Under the pieces are notes generated by a model, which worked only from the letters and a program-made list of their open reading frames with translations, had not been told where the DNA came from and made no database searches. Position numbers and translations under genes: made by a program. A DNA stretch of 64,000 nucleotides from Opitutaceae bacterium (GTDB lineage: Bacteria; Verrucomicrobiota; Verrucomicrobiia; Opitutales; Opitutaceae): positions 1 to 64,000 of the forward strand of contig JAQTYQ010000023.1 in assembly GCA_028688225.1 (NCBI GenBank), given 5' to 3'. Shown one piece after another: positions 52,655-60,989 of this stretch (within the stretch, counting starts at the first letter, position 1; each line of letters starts with the position of its first letter).

Positions 52655-53176
52655 TCACTCCTCCGCGCGTTTCAGGCGGAAGAACGCCTGCAGCAGGTCG
52701 CGGCATTCGCTTTCAAGCACGCCGCGCTCGATCTCGAGGTGGTGATTCACCTGCGGCAGGAGGTTGAGGTCGGTCGCGCCGCCCAGGCAACCCATCTTGG
52801 GATCGGCGACGGCGAAGACCACGCGCTTGAGCCGCGCCATGAGCGTGGCGCCGGAGCACATCGGGCAGGGCTCCTTCGTCACGTACAGGGTGGCCTCGTT
52901 GAGGCGCCAGTTGCCGATGGCGCGCGCGGCCTGGGTCAGGGCCAGGATCTCCGCATGCGCCGTCGGGTCGTGCGTGTTGTCGCGCTGGTTGTGCGCCGCT
53001 GCGATCACCTCGCCGCCGAGTTCGATGACCGCGCCGATCGGCACCTCGTCCTGCCGCCAGGCGTCGATGGCCTGGTTGTAGGCCAGCCACATGTAAAACG
53101 CGTCATCCCGCAGCAGTTGCGACGGGAAAACCTTCTGGAAAGGGCAGGGGGGCAGTGGCGGGGGCGTCTCGCTCAT
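52655..53176 (-). CDS. tadA: tRNA-specific adenosine deaminase
   Basis: A 173-residue zinc deaminase that makes inosine at the tRNA wobble position. The zinc/catalytic motifs are HAEIL (His-Ala-Glu) and PCPMCSGA (Pro-Cys-x-x-Cys). Additional family segments DEVPIGAVI, HNQRDNTHDPTAHAE and GCLGGATDLN support TadA rather than a guanine or cytosine deaminase. An N-terminal extension of ~25 residues with SETPPPLPP is unusual. It is divergent from infA, 130 nt apart. Confidence 0.9.
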   Translation of the reverse strand: MSETPPPLPPCPFQKVFPSQLLRDDAFYMWLAYNQAIDAWRQDEVPIGAVIELGGEVIAAAHNQRDNTHDPTAHAEILALTQAARAIGNWRLNEATLYVTKEPCPMCSGATLMARLKRVVFAVADPKMGCLGGATDLNLLPQVNHHLEIERGVLESECRDLLQAFFRLKRAEE

Positions 53177-53306
53177 CGTGGCGGGGAGGACGGTTTTCCA
53201 AGGATAAAGCCTTGACTTACGTGCCGCGTCACCCAGTTACAACAGTCTTTTAGCTGCCGACTTATCCATATGCACCAACTGTCTCCCGGCCTCTGCCGCG
53301 CCTTGT

Positions 53307-53567
53307 ATGTCTGACGGTAAATCGATCGAAGTGGAGGGGAAAATCGTGACCGTCCTGCCCGGCACGATGTTCCGGGTGGAGCTGTCCAACGGGCATATGG
53401 TGCTGGCCCACATCTCGGGCAAGCTCCGCAAGCATTTCATCAAGATCGCCGCGGGCGACCGGGTGAAGATGGAGATGAGTCCTTACGATCTCGAGAAGGC
53501 GCGCATCACCTATCGCGTGCGCGAATCCGCGCCGCCGCCGCCGGGATTCCGCCGCCGGCGCTACTAA
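53307..53567 (+). CDS. infA: Translation initiation factor IF-1
   Basis: An 86-residue S1/OB-fold protein. [20 protein letters not shown] and [18 protein letters not shown] are the IF-1 core, and [13 protein letters not shown] completes the barrel. The last ~14 residues ([14 protein letters not shown]) are an extension past the usual ~72 residues, with a proline and arginine run that may contact rRNA. It binds the 30S A site during initiation. Divergent from tadA. Confidence 0.95.
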   Translation: MSDGKSIEVEGKIVTVLPGTMFRVELSNGHMVLAHISGKLRKHFIKIAAGDRVKMEMSPYDLEKARITYRVRESAPPPPGFRRRRY

Positions 53568-53601
53568 GCGCGTGCCGGACTTTGTCCTCCCCGCTCCTTA
53601 A

Positions 53602-53624
53602 CCAAAATGGCGGAGCCATTTTGG
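53602..53624. repeat. Perfect 10-bp hairpin with 3-nt loop after infA
   Basis: CCAAAATGGC (53602-53611), loop GGA, then GCCATTTTGG (53615-53624). It is 34 nt past the infA stop. No T-tract follows, so it could be a mobile mini-palindrome or a weak transcription end. The AT-rich outer part (AAAAT/ATTTT) sets it apart from local GC-rich DNA. Confidence 0.65.
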
Positions 53625-53695
53625 GATAACCACGCATCCGGGAATATCTTGGGCAAAGAGATTGTGCGCCGGGCGCAGACGCCTACCGTGGGCCC

Positions 53696-54754
53696 ATGAA
53701 GCGCGGTCGTGATCAGGAGGAAAACCGGGACAGGGCCGTGCGACCCGACCTGCCTCCGCCGGATGCCGACGTCACGCCGCCCGCGGTCGCCGCGGCGGAG
53801 TTGCCGGCCGCGTTCGCCAATGACATCGACGGCTTCATCGGCTTCCTTGAACTGGAGCGAGGCCTCTCGCCCCGCACGGTCGAGGGCTACGAGAGCGATC
53901 TCCGTCAGTGCGCCCGTTTCCTCGCCCGCAAGGGCGTGCGCGGGTGGCCGGCCGTCGAGCCGGCGCAGCTCTCGGACTGGATTTACACGCTGAGCGAGGA
54001 GGAATTCGCCGTCAGCAGCCTGGCCCGCAAGCTCACCGCCCTGCGCACGTTCGCCCGCTACCTGATGCGCGAACGGCTCTGCGACCGTGACTTCACGGAG
54101 CTCCTCGTCGGACCGAAGCTCGTGCGCAAGATTCCCGGCACGCTCAGCCCCGGCGAGGTCGGGCGCCTGCTCGCCGCGCCGGCGGGCGGCGACGCCTACG
54201 CCCTGCGCGACCGGGCCATGCTGGAGCTGTTTTATGCGAGCGGCCTGCGGGTGTCGGAGCTGGCCGGGTTGACCCTACAGCAGATCGATCTCGACCACGG
54301 CTTCGTGCGCGTGTTCGGCAAAGGTTCGAAGGAGCGGGTCGTGCCCGTCGGCACGAAGGCGCGCGCCGCCCTCGCCACCTACCTCGCCGCCGGCCGCCGG
54401 TTTTTCGTGAAACCGCGCACGGGCAGTCAGTTCTTCCTCAGCGAACGCGGCACCGCCATCTCGCGGAAGATGCTGTGGGTGCTGATCAAGAAATACGCGC
54501 AACTGGCCGGCATCACCAAGCCGGTGAAGCCGCACTTGCTGCGGCACTCGTTCGCCACGCACCTGCTCAGCGGCGGAGCCGACCTGCGCGCCATCCAGGA
54601 GATGCTCGGCCATGCCACCATCGGCACCACGCAGATCTACACCGCGGTCACGCCCGACCGCCGCATCACCGAGCACGAGAAGTATCATCCCCGGAACCGG
54701 GACGGGAAATTGTCGCGGGACGGGATGCTGCCCCGCCGGTGCGCGCGTCAGTAG
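53696..54754 (+). CDS. Tyrosine recombinase XerC/XerD-like
   Basis: A 352-residue integrase/recombinase. A SAM-like N-terminal DNA-binding domain (about 40-130) starts after a proline/aspartate-rich leader. The catalytic residues are present: Arg in ASGLRVSEL, Lys in FGKGSKERVVP, His-x-x-Arg in LLRHSFATHLL, His in MLGHATIG and Tyr in QIYTAV. In Xer proteins this resolves chromosome dimers at dif. Length and motif order fit XerC/D, but no dif site was found in the window and the symbol (XerC versus XerD) cannot be chosen. Ends convergent with, and overlapping by 7 nt, the following hydrolase gene. Confidence 0.85.
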   Translation: MKRGRDQEENRDRAVRPDLPPPDADVTPPAVAAAELPAAFANDIDGFIGFLELERGLSPRTVEGYESDLRQCARFLARKGVRGWPAVEPAQLSDWIYTLSEEEFAVSSLARKLTALRTFARYLMRERLCDRDFTELLVGPKLVRKIPGTLSPGEVGRLLAAPAGGDAYALRDRAMLELFYASGLRVSELAGLTLQQIDLDHGFVRVFGKGSKERVVPVGTKARAALATYLAAGRRFFVKPRTGSQFFLSERGTAISRKMLWVLIKKYAQLAGITKPVKPHLLRHSFATHLLSGGADLRAIQEMLGHATIGTTQIYTAVTPDRRITEHEKYHPRNRDGKLSRDGMLPRRCARQ

Positions 54755-57003
54755 TGAAAGATCAGCACGTCGTGGATATCATTAATCGTCGCTTCCACGC
54801 GCTGGCCGCTGCGCGTGAGCTGGGTCGACTTGCGCCAGGCTTCCACGCGTTCGAAGGGACGATCGAGTTCGACGGTCGCGCGGTACATCGGCGCGTCTTC
54901 GATGACTTCGGCGAGCACGAATCCTTGCATGGATAGGGGGTTGTCCTTGGGGGTGATGGTTTGCGGCGGCGCGTTGTAGCCCATCAGGTGCACCCGCAGG
55001 GTGCGGGTCGCCGGATCATCCGTTACCACCGTCTCCACCGTATTCGGGGCGGTGATCTGCACGCGCGGCTTCGGGTCGAGCCAGCGCACCGCGTCCCGGA
55101 GCAGCCGCCGCGCCTCGACGGTCCGGTTTTCGCTCGCCGTCGCGAAGTCCGGCGAGCCCGCGAAGGTCAGCACGATCCCCTTGCCGACGTGGTTGACGAG
55201 GATCGCCGGGCCCACCGGGGCCTCAGCGCTCATCGGCCAGTCGGTGCTTTCCTTGCCTTGTTGCTGCCGGATCGTGCGGAACGGTTTCATCAGTTCGCCG
55301 ACGGGTTCCGCCGTGGTCGCGGCATAAATCACCGCCGGCCCCTTGACCAGGAACGGCCAGTCCCGCCGCACTCCCGGTGCCAGGTCGGCCGTGAGCGTGG
55401 AGGCGGAAGCGGCGGGGAAACGCACCCAGTTATCCAGCGTATCCAGCCGGCCTTTGAGCCGGGCTCCGATCAAATCGGCCAGCGCCGATTCATCCCGTGG
55501 TTGTCCAAACCGGTCCAACGTGCCGCTGAAGCCGGTCACGATGAGCCGCCCGCCTTGTTCGACATATTGCCGCAGCAGGGCCGTTTCCCGGTCGGTGAGG
55601 CAACCGGCATTTGACAGCAGCACCACCGGGAAGGCCTGCAGCCGCTCCAGGGTGACGTTTTCATCCAGCAGCACGGACCAGGGGATGTGTTCGTAGACCA
55701 TGGCCTTGTGCGCGCCGGCGAAACTGGCGTAATATTTGGCGGGCTTTTCCCGTCCGTACCAGTCGCGGGTGCGACTGCTGTAGTAAATTCCCACCTCGTG
55801 GACGGGCGGCTGGCCGAAGTTGCGGCGGCAGGCCAGCACGTCGGCAAACGCCTCGCCGATGCGCTCATAAGCCACGGGATCGAGCCCGCCGTCGAAGGCC
55901 GTTTTGTCCACCATGGTCGCAAACGCGCCGTGTGCCAGGGCGGTGAACAATTCCCAGCGGAGATCGTTCACCGGCCGGGTCGTCTGGTTGTGGTACATCC
56001 GGACGTCGCGGGACATCGCCACCTGGACGGGTCGGCCCGGCGTGACCGCGCGGTAAAATTCAGTATTCAGGCTTACGGACAACGGATAGAGAAACCAGGC
56101 GCCCGTTTCCCCGGTGACAAAGTCCGCATTGCCCGCATGTTGCACCGGACGCTGGCCGGTCTCCCACGAGAATGGCGGATTACCGTGGTAGTTGAAATCC
56201 ACGGTCGCATGCGGGTTGATGGATTTGACGTAGGCATACAGCTCTTGTTCGAACCGTTGGATGCTCCGGTACCGGAATTCCATCACCTGCTCCCAATCGG
56301 CGTCCCAAGTCATGCTCCTCGACATCGGCTTGCCGTATTCGGCTTGGAATTTCTTCAGGCAGCTGTCGCACCAGCAGCCGTAAGGCGGACCAAACCCTTC
56401 GACGAACATGTCGAAGTGAAACCCGTCGATCCCGTAGGCCAATTGCTCGACAGCCATCCGTTTCAGGTCTTCCAGGTAGCCGGAATTGAAGCAGTAGAGC
56501 CCGGCCAGCGTGTTGCCCTGCGCGTCGCGCATCGCGTATTCGGGATGGGCCGCCAGATAATTCCCCCCCTGCTGCATCACGCAATAGGCGATGAGGGGGA
56601 GGTGGTGCTGCCGCGCTTCGTCCACGGCTTCGCGCAAGACGTCGCGCGAACCCAACCCGGGGCATTTGGTCAGAAATTTGGAGTCATAATAGGCATAGTC
56701 GCCGTCCCGCGCCCAGATGACCAGGTACTCGGCGTGGGCGGCGACGCAGTGACGGACTATTTCCCGGCCGTCAAAACGGGCGCAATAGCGGGGGTCAGTG
56801 GGATCGCTGTAACCCATTTGCGCGCCGGTGGGGCCGACCTCCATGCCCAGCAGTTTCTCCTGATACCAAGGGATAGGGGAGGAAGTCTGGTTGGGGGTAG
56901 ATCCAGGGGCACCGGCATCGGCAAACACGGTGCTGGTCAGACAAATCGCGGCGAAGCTGCCGAACAACAGGGGCCGGCAAGCGGAGAGGGTTGACTTGCT
57001 CAT
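54748..57003 (-). CDS. Secreted GHL6/GH42-like putative glycoside hydrolase
   Basis: About 751 residues with a signal peptide (LLFGSFAAICLTSTVFADAG). The N-terminal ~380 residues have the pattern of the hypothetical glycosyl hydrolase 6 family: LIAYCVMQQGGNYL, YGIDGFHFDMFVEGFG and a paired-cysteine strand GCWCDSCLKKF. The following ~200 residues resemble the GH42 trimerisation domain (LSNAGCLTDRETALLRQYVE and GGRLIVTGFSG), and a C-terminal beta domain completes it. The probable catalytic acids lie in FDMF and similar barrel strands, but are not certain. The start was set at 57003. It stands alone on the minus strand. Confidence 0.75.
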   Translation of the reverse strand: MSKSTLSACRPLLFGSFAAICLTSTVFADAGAPGSTPNQTSSPIPWYQEKLLGMEVGPTGAQMGYSDPTDPRYCARFDGREIVRHCVAAHAEYLVIWARDGDYAYYDSKFLTKCPGLGSRDVLREAVDEARQHHLPLIAYCVMQQGGNYLAAHPEYAMRDAQGNTLAGLYCFNSGYLEDLKRMAVEQLAYGIDGFHFDMFVEGFGPPYGCWCDSCLKKFQAEYGKPMSRSMTWDADWEQVMEFRYRSIQRFEQELYAYVKSINPHATVDFNYHGNPPFSWETGQRPVQHAGNADFVTGETGAWFLYPLSVSLNTEFYRAVTPGRPVQVAMSRDVRMYHNQTTRPVNDLRWELFTALAHGAFATMVDKTAFDGGLDPVAYERIGEAFADVLACRRNFGQPPVHEVGIYYSSRTRDWYGREKPAKYYASFAGAHKAMVYEHIPWSVLLDENVTLERLQAFPVVLLSNAGCLTDRETALLRQYVEQGGRLIVTGFSGTLDRFGQPRDESALADLIGARLKGRLDTLDNWVRFPAASASTLTADLAPGVRRDWPFLVKGPAVIYAATTAEPVGELMKPFRTIRQQQGKESTDWPMSAEAPVGPAILVNHVGKGIVLTFAGSPDFATASENRTVEARRLLRDAVRWLDPKPRVQITAPNTVETVVTDDPATRTLRVHLMGYNAPPQTITPKDNPLSMQGFVLAEVIEDAPMYRATVELDRPFERVEAWRKSTQLTRSGQRVEATINDIHDVLIFHY

Positions 57004-57481
57004 GGACTGCAAAACTGCCGCACGGTTTTGCAGCCGCAATTGAAATCATCCGGCGTGACCACAGCCGTCAATCGTTACGACGATTAGGGTTTGCGTTGAT
57101 GTAGCCGGCCTCGCCGAGGCCGGGTTGATTCAACCTCCAACTGCAATACGCGGCGAGGGCGGCGCATCTCCAAAGATGGAGCGGCGACGCCCTCGTCGCC
57201 GGTGGGGCTGCCGTCTTCGCGCTGCGCTCCGCCGAGTCAAGCCGACCCCGGACGACCGGCTACAGAGGCGTCAACGCATCACTCTTGATGCACGTCTTTC
57301 GCAGTATCGTCGCGATCGCGGTCACGGCCCGGTCGTCCTTCCCGCCGGCCGACTCGCCACGCACAAGGCTTGGCATATACCGCCATCCTGGCCGGGGCGC
57401 TCTGCTGGCCTGCAGCACACCCTGCCCGTGCTGTCACCCCGCCGGGCAGTTCCCTCCCGAAGGGGATTTTGCGGGCCCGCC
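57004..57481. repeat. Hairpin-rich, gene-free stretch with REP-like palindromes
   Basis: 478 nt with no convincing gene. Hairpins seen: CCGGCCTC/GAGGCCGG (57105-57123), GGTTGA/TCAACC (57123-57135), CTCCA/TGGAG around 57169-57181, and GGCGACG/CGTCGCC (57183-57200). This dense series of small palindromes looks like a composite REP/BIME element, a different class from those at 26125 and 51609. The right part (about 57250-57480) has nothing recognisable. Confidence 0.55.
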
Positions 57482-57976
57482 TCAGTTGGAACGGACCAGG
57501 ACTTTCTTCTTTTGCGCCTGGAATTCCTCCTCGGTGAGGATGCCCTTCTGGCGCAGCTCATCGAGCTTGGTCAGCTCGGCGTAGAGGTCGGTCGATGCCG
57601 GGGCCGGGGCGGGCGCCGCCATCGGCTGTTCGACCGGCTCCGCCGGCACCGGCTCGCTGGTCAGGGCCGGGTCGCCCGGCTTGAGCGCCTTGAAAACGAT
57701 CTTGGCCGAGGCATAACCGCCGCCGAAATGGGGCTCTCCCGCCTTGACGGACACGATTTTCATTTCCTTGCCCTCGGATGCGCAGAACTTGGCGGCGGCG
57801 TCCCGGGCTTCGTCTGCCAGTCTTTCCGGGTTCCGGGTGAAGGCGGTCGTGGCTTCACGCGTGATCGAGTAGGTGTCGTTGCCCAGCGAGGTGATGTTCG
57901 ATGCCGAGGCACATCCCATCAACGCGATACAAAGCGAAAAAGCTGCCATCAAGCCGGCCGGGGTATTTTTGTTCAT
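57482..57976 (-). CDS. Lipoprotein with C-terminal SHOCT domain
   Basis: About 164 residues. The signal LMAAFSLCIALMGCAS has a lipobox, predicting a membrane-anchored lipoprotein. The middle (about 30-90, SNITSLGNDTYSITREAT) is a small beta domain seen in many uncharacterised bacterial lipoproteins. After a proline/alanine linker, the last ~35 residues form a SHOCT motif (LTKLDELRQKGILTEEEFQ), a short helical hairpin of unknown role. The start at 57976 gives the signal. Divergent from the ArsC-like gene. Function unknown. Confidence 0.8.
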   Translation of the reverse strand: MNKNTPAGLMAAFSLCIALMGCASASNITSLGNDTYSITREATTAFTRNPERLADEARDAAAKFCASEGKEMKIVSVKAGEPHFGGGYASAKIVFKALKPGDPALTSEPVPAEPVEQPMAAPAPAPASTDLYAELTKLDELRQKGILTEEEFQAQKKKVLVRSN

Positions 57977-58183
57977 GCCGGAACCATCAACAAGCCCGGC
58001 GCGCGCGTCAAGATTGGGCTGCATCTACCTGCTCGTGGCGATCCGGTGGCTCGTTCCCGATCGGCGGATCGAAAAGACCCTCGTCACCTAACGGGCTGGT
58101 CCCGGTTTTTCGGCCCGAAGCGAGGTGATGATCGATTGGTTGCCGGCTTGGCAGACGCGCCCCGGATGCCATACAGATCGTCG

Positions 58184-58552
58184 ATGCCATCTGAACCCGT
58201 CACCGTTTACACCTACGCCGCGTGCAGCACGTGCCGCGAAGCCGGCAAATGGCTGCGCGCCCACGGCGTGCCCTTCGTGGAGAAACCGATCTATCAAACG
58301 CCGCCAACCGTGGCGGAGTTGCGTCGCATGCTTACCCACCAGCAGGGCAACCTGCGCCGGCTGTTCAACACCTCGGGGCAGGAGTACCGCGCGCTCGGGC
58401 TCAGCGGCAAGCTCCCCACGATGACGGAAGCGGAGGCGCTGGAGCTCCTGGCGGGCAACGGCCGGCTGGTGAAGCGCCCCTTTGTCTTGGGCGATACGTT
58501 CGGACTGGTAGGTTTTAATGAAGCCGCATGGTCCGCGGCCTTCGGCAAATAG
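58184..58552 (+). CDS. ArsC/Spx-family thioredoxin-fold protein
   Basis: A 122-residue protein of the ArsC/Spx/YffB family. The N-terminal CSTC (in YAACSTCREAGKWL) is the redox/active-site motif, and the C-terminal part VKRPFVLGDTFGLVGFNE matches the RP-containing strand of the family. Members reduce arsenate or bind RNA polymerase as Spx. The key arsenate-reductase arginines are not clear, so the function is undetermined. No ars genes are nearby. An alternative ATG lies at 58166. Confidence 0.8.
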   Translation: MPSEPVTVYTYAACSTCREAGKWLRAHGVPFVEKPIYQTPPTVAELRRMLTHQQGNLRRLFNTSGQEYRALGLSGKLPTMTEAEALELLAGNGRLVKRPFVLGDTFGLVGFNEAAWSAAFGK

Positions 58553-58614
58553 ACCGGCCGCCGGTTTGGCGGCTTGCTAAAGTCGGGTGACTCGAAGTCT
58601 GCCTCCCGCCCGCT

Positions 58615-58998
58615 TCACTTGAACGCTTTCGTGCGGATCAGTTTTCCGCGGGCGTCGTAGAATTTCCAGAGGCCGGTCCGTTTGCCGTCGACGTACCTGC
58701 CAACGTCCATGAGCGCACCGTTCTTGTGGAATCGTTGCCAAAGTCCGACCTGCTGGCCGGCTTTGAACTTTCCCGCCTGCAGCGGCTGGCCGTTCTCGCG
58801 GTGCCATTGCCACGGTCCTTCAAACCGGCCGTGCACGAACCGGCCGGTGGCGCGCAGAACGCCGTTGCGCAGGTAGAATTTCCACACGCCGTGCTTCTTG
58901 CCGTCCGCGTAGCGCCCAACACCGGCCAGCGTGCCGCCGGTGTAGTATTCCCGGTGCGGGCCGTCCTTCGATTTCGGGGATTTCGCTTTGGTTTTCAT
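58615..58998 (-). CDS. MORN-variant repeat protein (YwqK-like)
   Basis: About 127 residues made of MORN-like repeats: REYYTGGTLAGVGRYADGK, HGVWKFYLRNGVL, GPWQWHRENGQPLQAGKFK and GLWKFYDARGKLI. Such repeats (toxin_YwqK/MORN_2) occur in antitoxin-type and envelope-linked proteins. No partner toxin is seen beside it. A lysine-rich N-terminus with KTKAKSPKSKDG precedes the repeats. The start at 58998 was preferred over a longer frame to 59124 that lacks repeat similarity. Function unknown. Confidence 0.72.
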   Translation of the reverse strand: MKTKAKSPKSKDGPHREYYTGGTLAGVGRYADGKKHGVWKFYLRNGVLRATGRFVHGRFEGPWQWHRENGQPLQAGKFKAGQQVGLWQRFHKNGALMDVGRYVDGKRTGLWKFYDARGKLIRTKAFK

Positions 58999-59212
58999 AG
59001 GCAAGTGCGATGGGCGAAGAAGAGTAGGCTGACCTCTGCTGCAAACCCAGGATGGGGTTGGCCGGAGATGAGCGATGGCGACCAGAGCATATCGATCATA
59101 GGCTTTATTGCGAACCACAGACACAACGCCGTCGGACCTCGTAGCCTTGGATCCAGTCAGGACGAGATCAATGGCGGTGTGGGCAACACACGCAAAAGGC
59201 CCTGACGTTTCT

Positions 59213-59425
59213 TTAGTCTGGTCCCGATGCCAGGATGAGCGAGCAGCGGTCGGCGCGGGCGATTTCGCTCAGGAATTTCTTGAGCTCAACGTAATCCGCT
59301 GCCGGAATTTCCATCTTGTTGATGGTAACCTTCCGGCGCATGACGATGGCGCCGTCGATGGTCTCAAAGCGAATGCGGCAGCTGCTAGCGCAGATGATTG
59401 CGGAGTTGGTGCCAGACTCGATCAT
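59213..59425 (-). pseudogene. Possible C-terminal remnant of a DUF3857-type protein
   Basis: A 70-residue frame ending IPAADYVELKKFLSEIARAD, which resembles the extreme C-terminus of DUF3857/transglutaminase-like proteins (DYxxLxxFLxxVxxAD pattern). A stop codon stands directly before its ATG and no continuing homology was found upstream, so the rest of the gene is missing. The flanking 58999-59212 and 59426-59556 carry no convincing gene. Confidence 0.35.
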
Positions 59426-59556
59426 TCATCCCCTCGCCGCGGCAACCTTGATCCGGGGGGCTGGCGTCACCAAGGGGCGGGAAGTTATGGTGAACTGGTT
59501 GATCCGAGAAATCACCGTGCGGAATTTCAGAGGAGCGAGCACATGCCCACGAACAT

Positions 59557-60969
59557 TCAGTTCCCTCCCTGCGCATCAGCCAGGAACTCGATGACGCGAA
59601 CGTTATCTTCGTGAATGCCTTCGGCGTTCTCGTAGCGGTGTGGTCTGCCCCGGGCCTTGGTGACGGTGATGTCCTTCATAAAGATGTCTTTCACGGGCAT
59701 CTGGGCGTCTCCGAGAATCGTGAACGGTGTGTCCGTTTCCCCGATCTTGATATTCGTGAGATGAATCCCGCGTATCGCGGTCCGTCTTTCCTCATAGATC
59801 GGAACCAGGTCGCGCCACTGGTATAATACGTCGGTATCGATCCCGAGAACGCCAGCTCTTGTGCTCTGAGCAGAAATGTTTTCCATCCAGATATTCTCGA
59901 CGAAACCGCCGCGACCCCGGTTGGTTTTGATGAACACGAGATAGATGGGCGCAGAGTCGGTGTCATTGGAAGATATGCAGTCATGCACATACACGTTCCG
60001 GATGCCACCGGACAGGTCGCTGCCAATCGCAACCAATTGATGACCCCGACGTATCGTGCACCGCCGCACCACGACATTTTCTGTTGGAGTGTGCAGGCGC
60101 CAGCCGTCCTGGTTGCTGCCGGATTTGAGGGCGATCGCGTCATCGCCCTGGTCGAAGGTGCAGTCCTCCACCACGATGTTGCGGCTCAAAGCGAGATCGA
60201 TGCCATCGTTATTGTGTCCGTGGGCAGAGATGTCGACCCGTCGGACGACGGCTCCGTCGCAGAGCAACAAATGAATGCACCAAAACGGGCTGTTTCTGAT
60301 CTTCAGGTCCTCGATCAGAACATTGCGGCATCGGTTGAACTGAACGAAATCGGGACGCATGTTATTCTCGCCCACGGCCATCTGGCGTTTCTCGACCGGC
60401 ACGCCTTTAGCCGCCAGGTTGTAGAGTTGTTTCAGGGCTTCCATGTGAGCCGGCGGGCGGGCAAACCAGCGGGTCCAGGTGCCCATGCGCGGCCGAAGCG
60501 TGCCTTTCCCACTGAGGGCGACATTGTCGCACTCAAAGGCATAGATCAGGGGCGAATAGTTAAAACACTCCATCCCTTCCCAACTCGTCTGCACCGCCGG
60601 CAGATAGTCCTTCGGATCATCGCTAAATAAAAGCACCGCCCCTTCAGCAAGGTGAAGGTTGACATTGCTCTTCAGGTGGATTGCGCCGGTGAGCCAAGTT
60701 CCCGGCGGGACTACCACCCGGCCGCCGCCTGCATCGTGGCAGGCGGTGATCGCTTGGCGGAGCGCCAGCGTGTTGTCCGCCTCGCCGCCTTCCACCGCGC
60801 CATAGTCGGTGATGCGGAAGTCGCGCTCCGGAAAGGAGGGCAATTGGATTGCAGGCATGGGAAACGGCGCCTCCGGCCGCACCTCCTCGGCATAAGGCAG
60901 GTTGGCCGCCATCGCGGCGGCCAGAATCGCTTGGCTGATTCGGAGAACTGCACGGGAATGGAGTTTCAT
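59557..60969 (-). CDS. Glycoside hydrolase family 28 (polygalacturonase-type), exported
   Basis: About 470 residues with a signal peptide (LRISQAILAAAMAANLPYAEE). The right-handed beta-helix opens with FRITDYGAVEGGEADNTLALRQAI and contains GH28 motifs: NNDGIDL and QGDDAIALKSG supply the catalytic Asp residues. The third motif is RGHQLVAIGSDLSGG (GHG is replaced by GHQ) and the fourth is FIKTNRGRGG, where the canonical RIK Arg is Phe. These changes occur in bacterial exo-acting or rhamnogalacturonan-type subgroups, so specificity may differ. The start at 60969 was preferred to a GTG at 61011. It is 20 nt after the alpha/beta hydrolase gene. Confidence 0.88.
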   Translation of the reverse strand: MKLHSRAVLRISQAILAAAMAANLPYAEEVRPEAPFPMPAIQLPSFPERDFRITDYGAVEGGEADNTLALRQAITACHDAGGGRVVVPPGTWLTGAIHLKSNVNLHLAEGAVLLFSDDPKDYLPAVQTSWEGMECFNYSPLIYAFECDNVALSGKGTLRPRMGTWTRWFARPPAHMEALKQLYNLAAKGVPVEKRQMAVGENNMRPDFVQFNRCRNVLIEDLKIRNSPFWCIHLLLCDGAVVRRVDISAHGHNNDGIDLALSRNIVVEDCTFDQGDDAIALKSGSNQDGWRLHTPTENVVVRRCTIRRGHQLVAIGSDLSGGIRNVYVHDCISSNDTDSAPIYLVFIKTNRGRGGFVENIWMENISAQSTRAGVLGIDTDVLYQWRDLVPIYEERRTAIRGIHLTNIKIGETDTPFTILGDAQMPVKDIFMKDITVTKARGRPHRYENAEGIHEDNVRVIEFLADAQGGN

Positions 60970-60989
60970 CTGGAGCAACAAGAGGATGT

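Noticed and set aside
53568-53695. Possible dif site beside the Xer-like recombinase
   Set aside because: The only dyad (53602-53624) has a 3-nt centre and AT outer arms, not the 11-6-11 bp dif layout.
58184-58552. Arsenate reductase call
   Set aside because: The CxxC and RP motifs show ArsC/Spx fold, but no ars genes or confident catalytic arginines are present.
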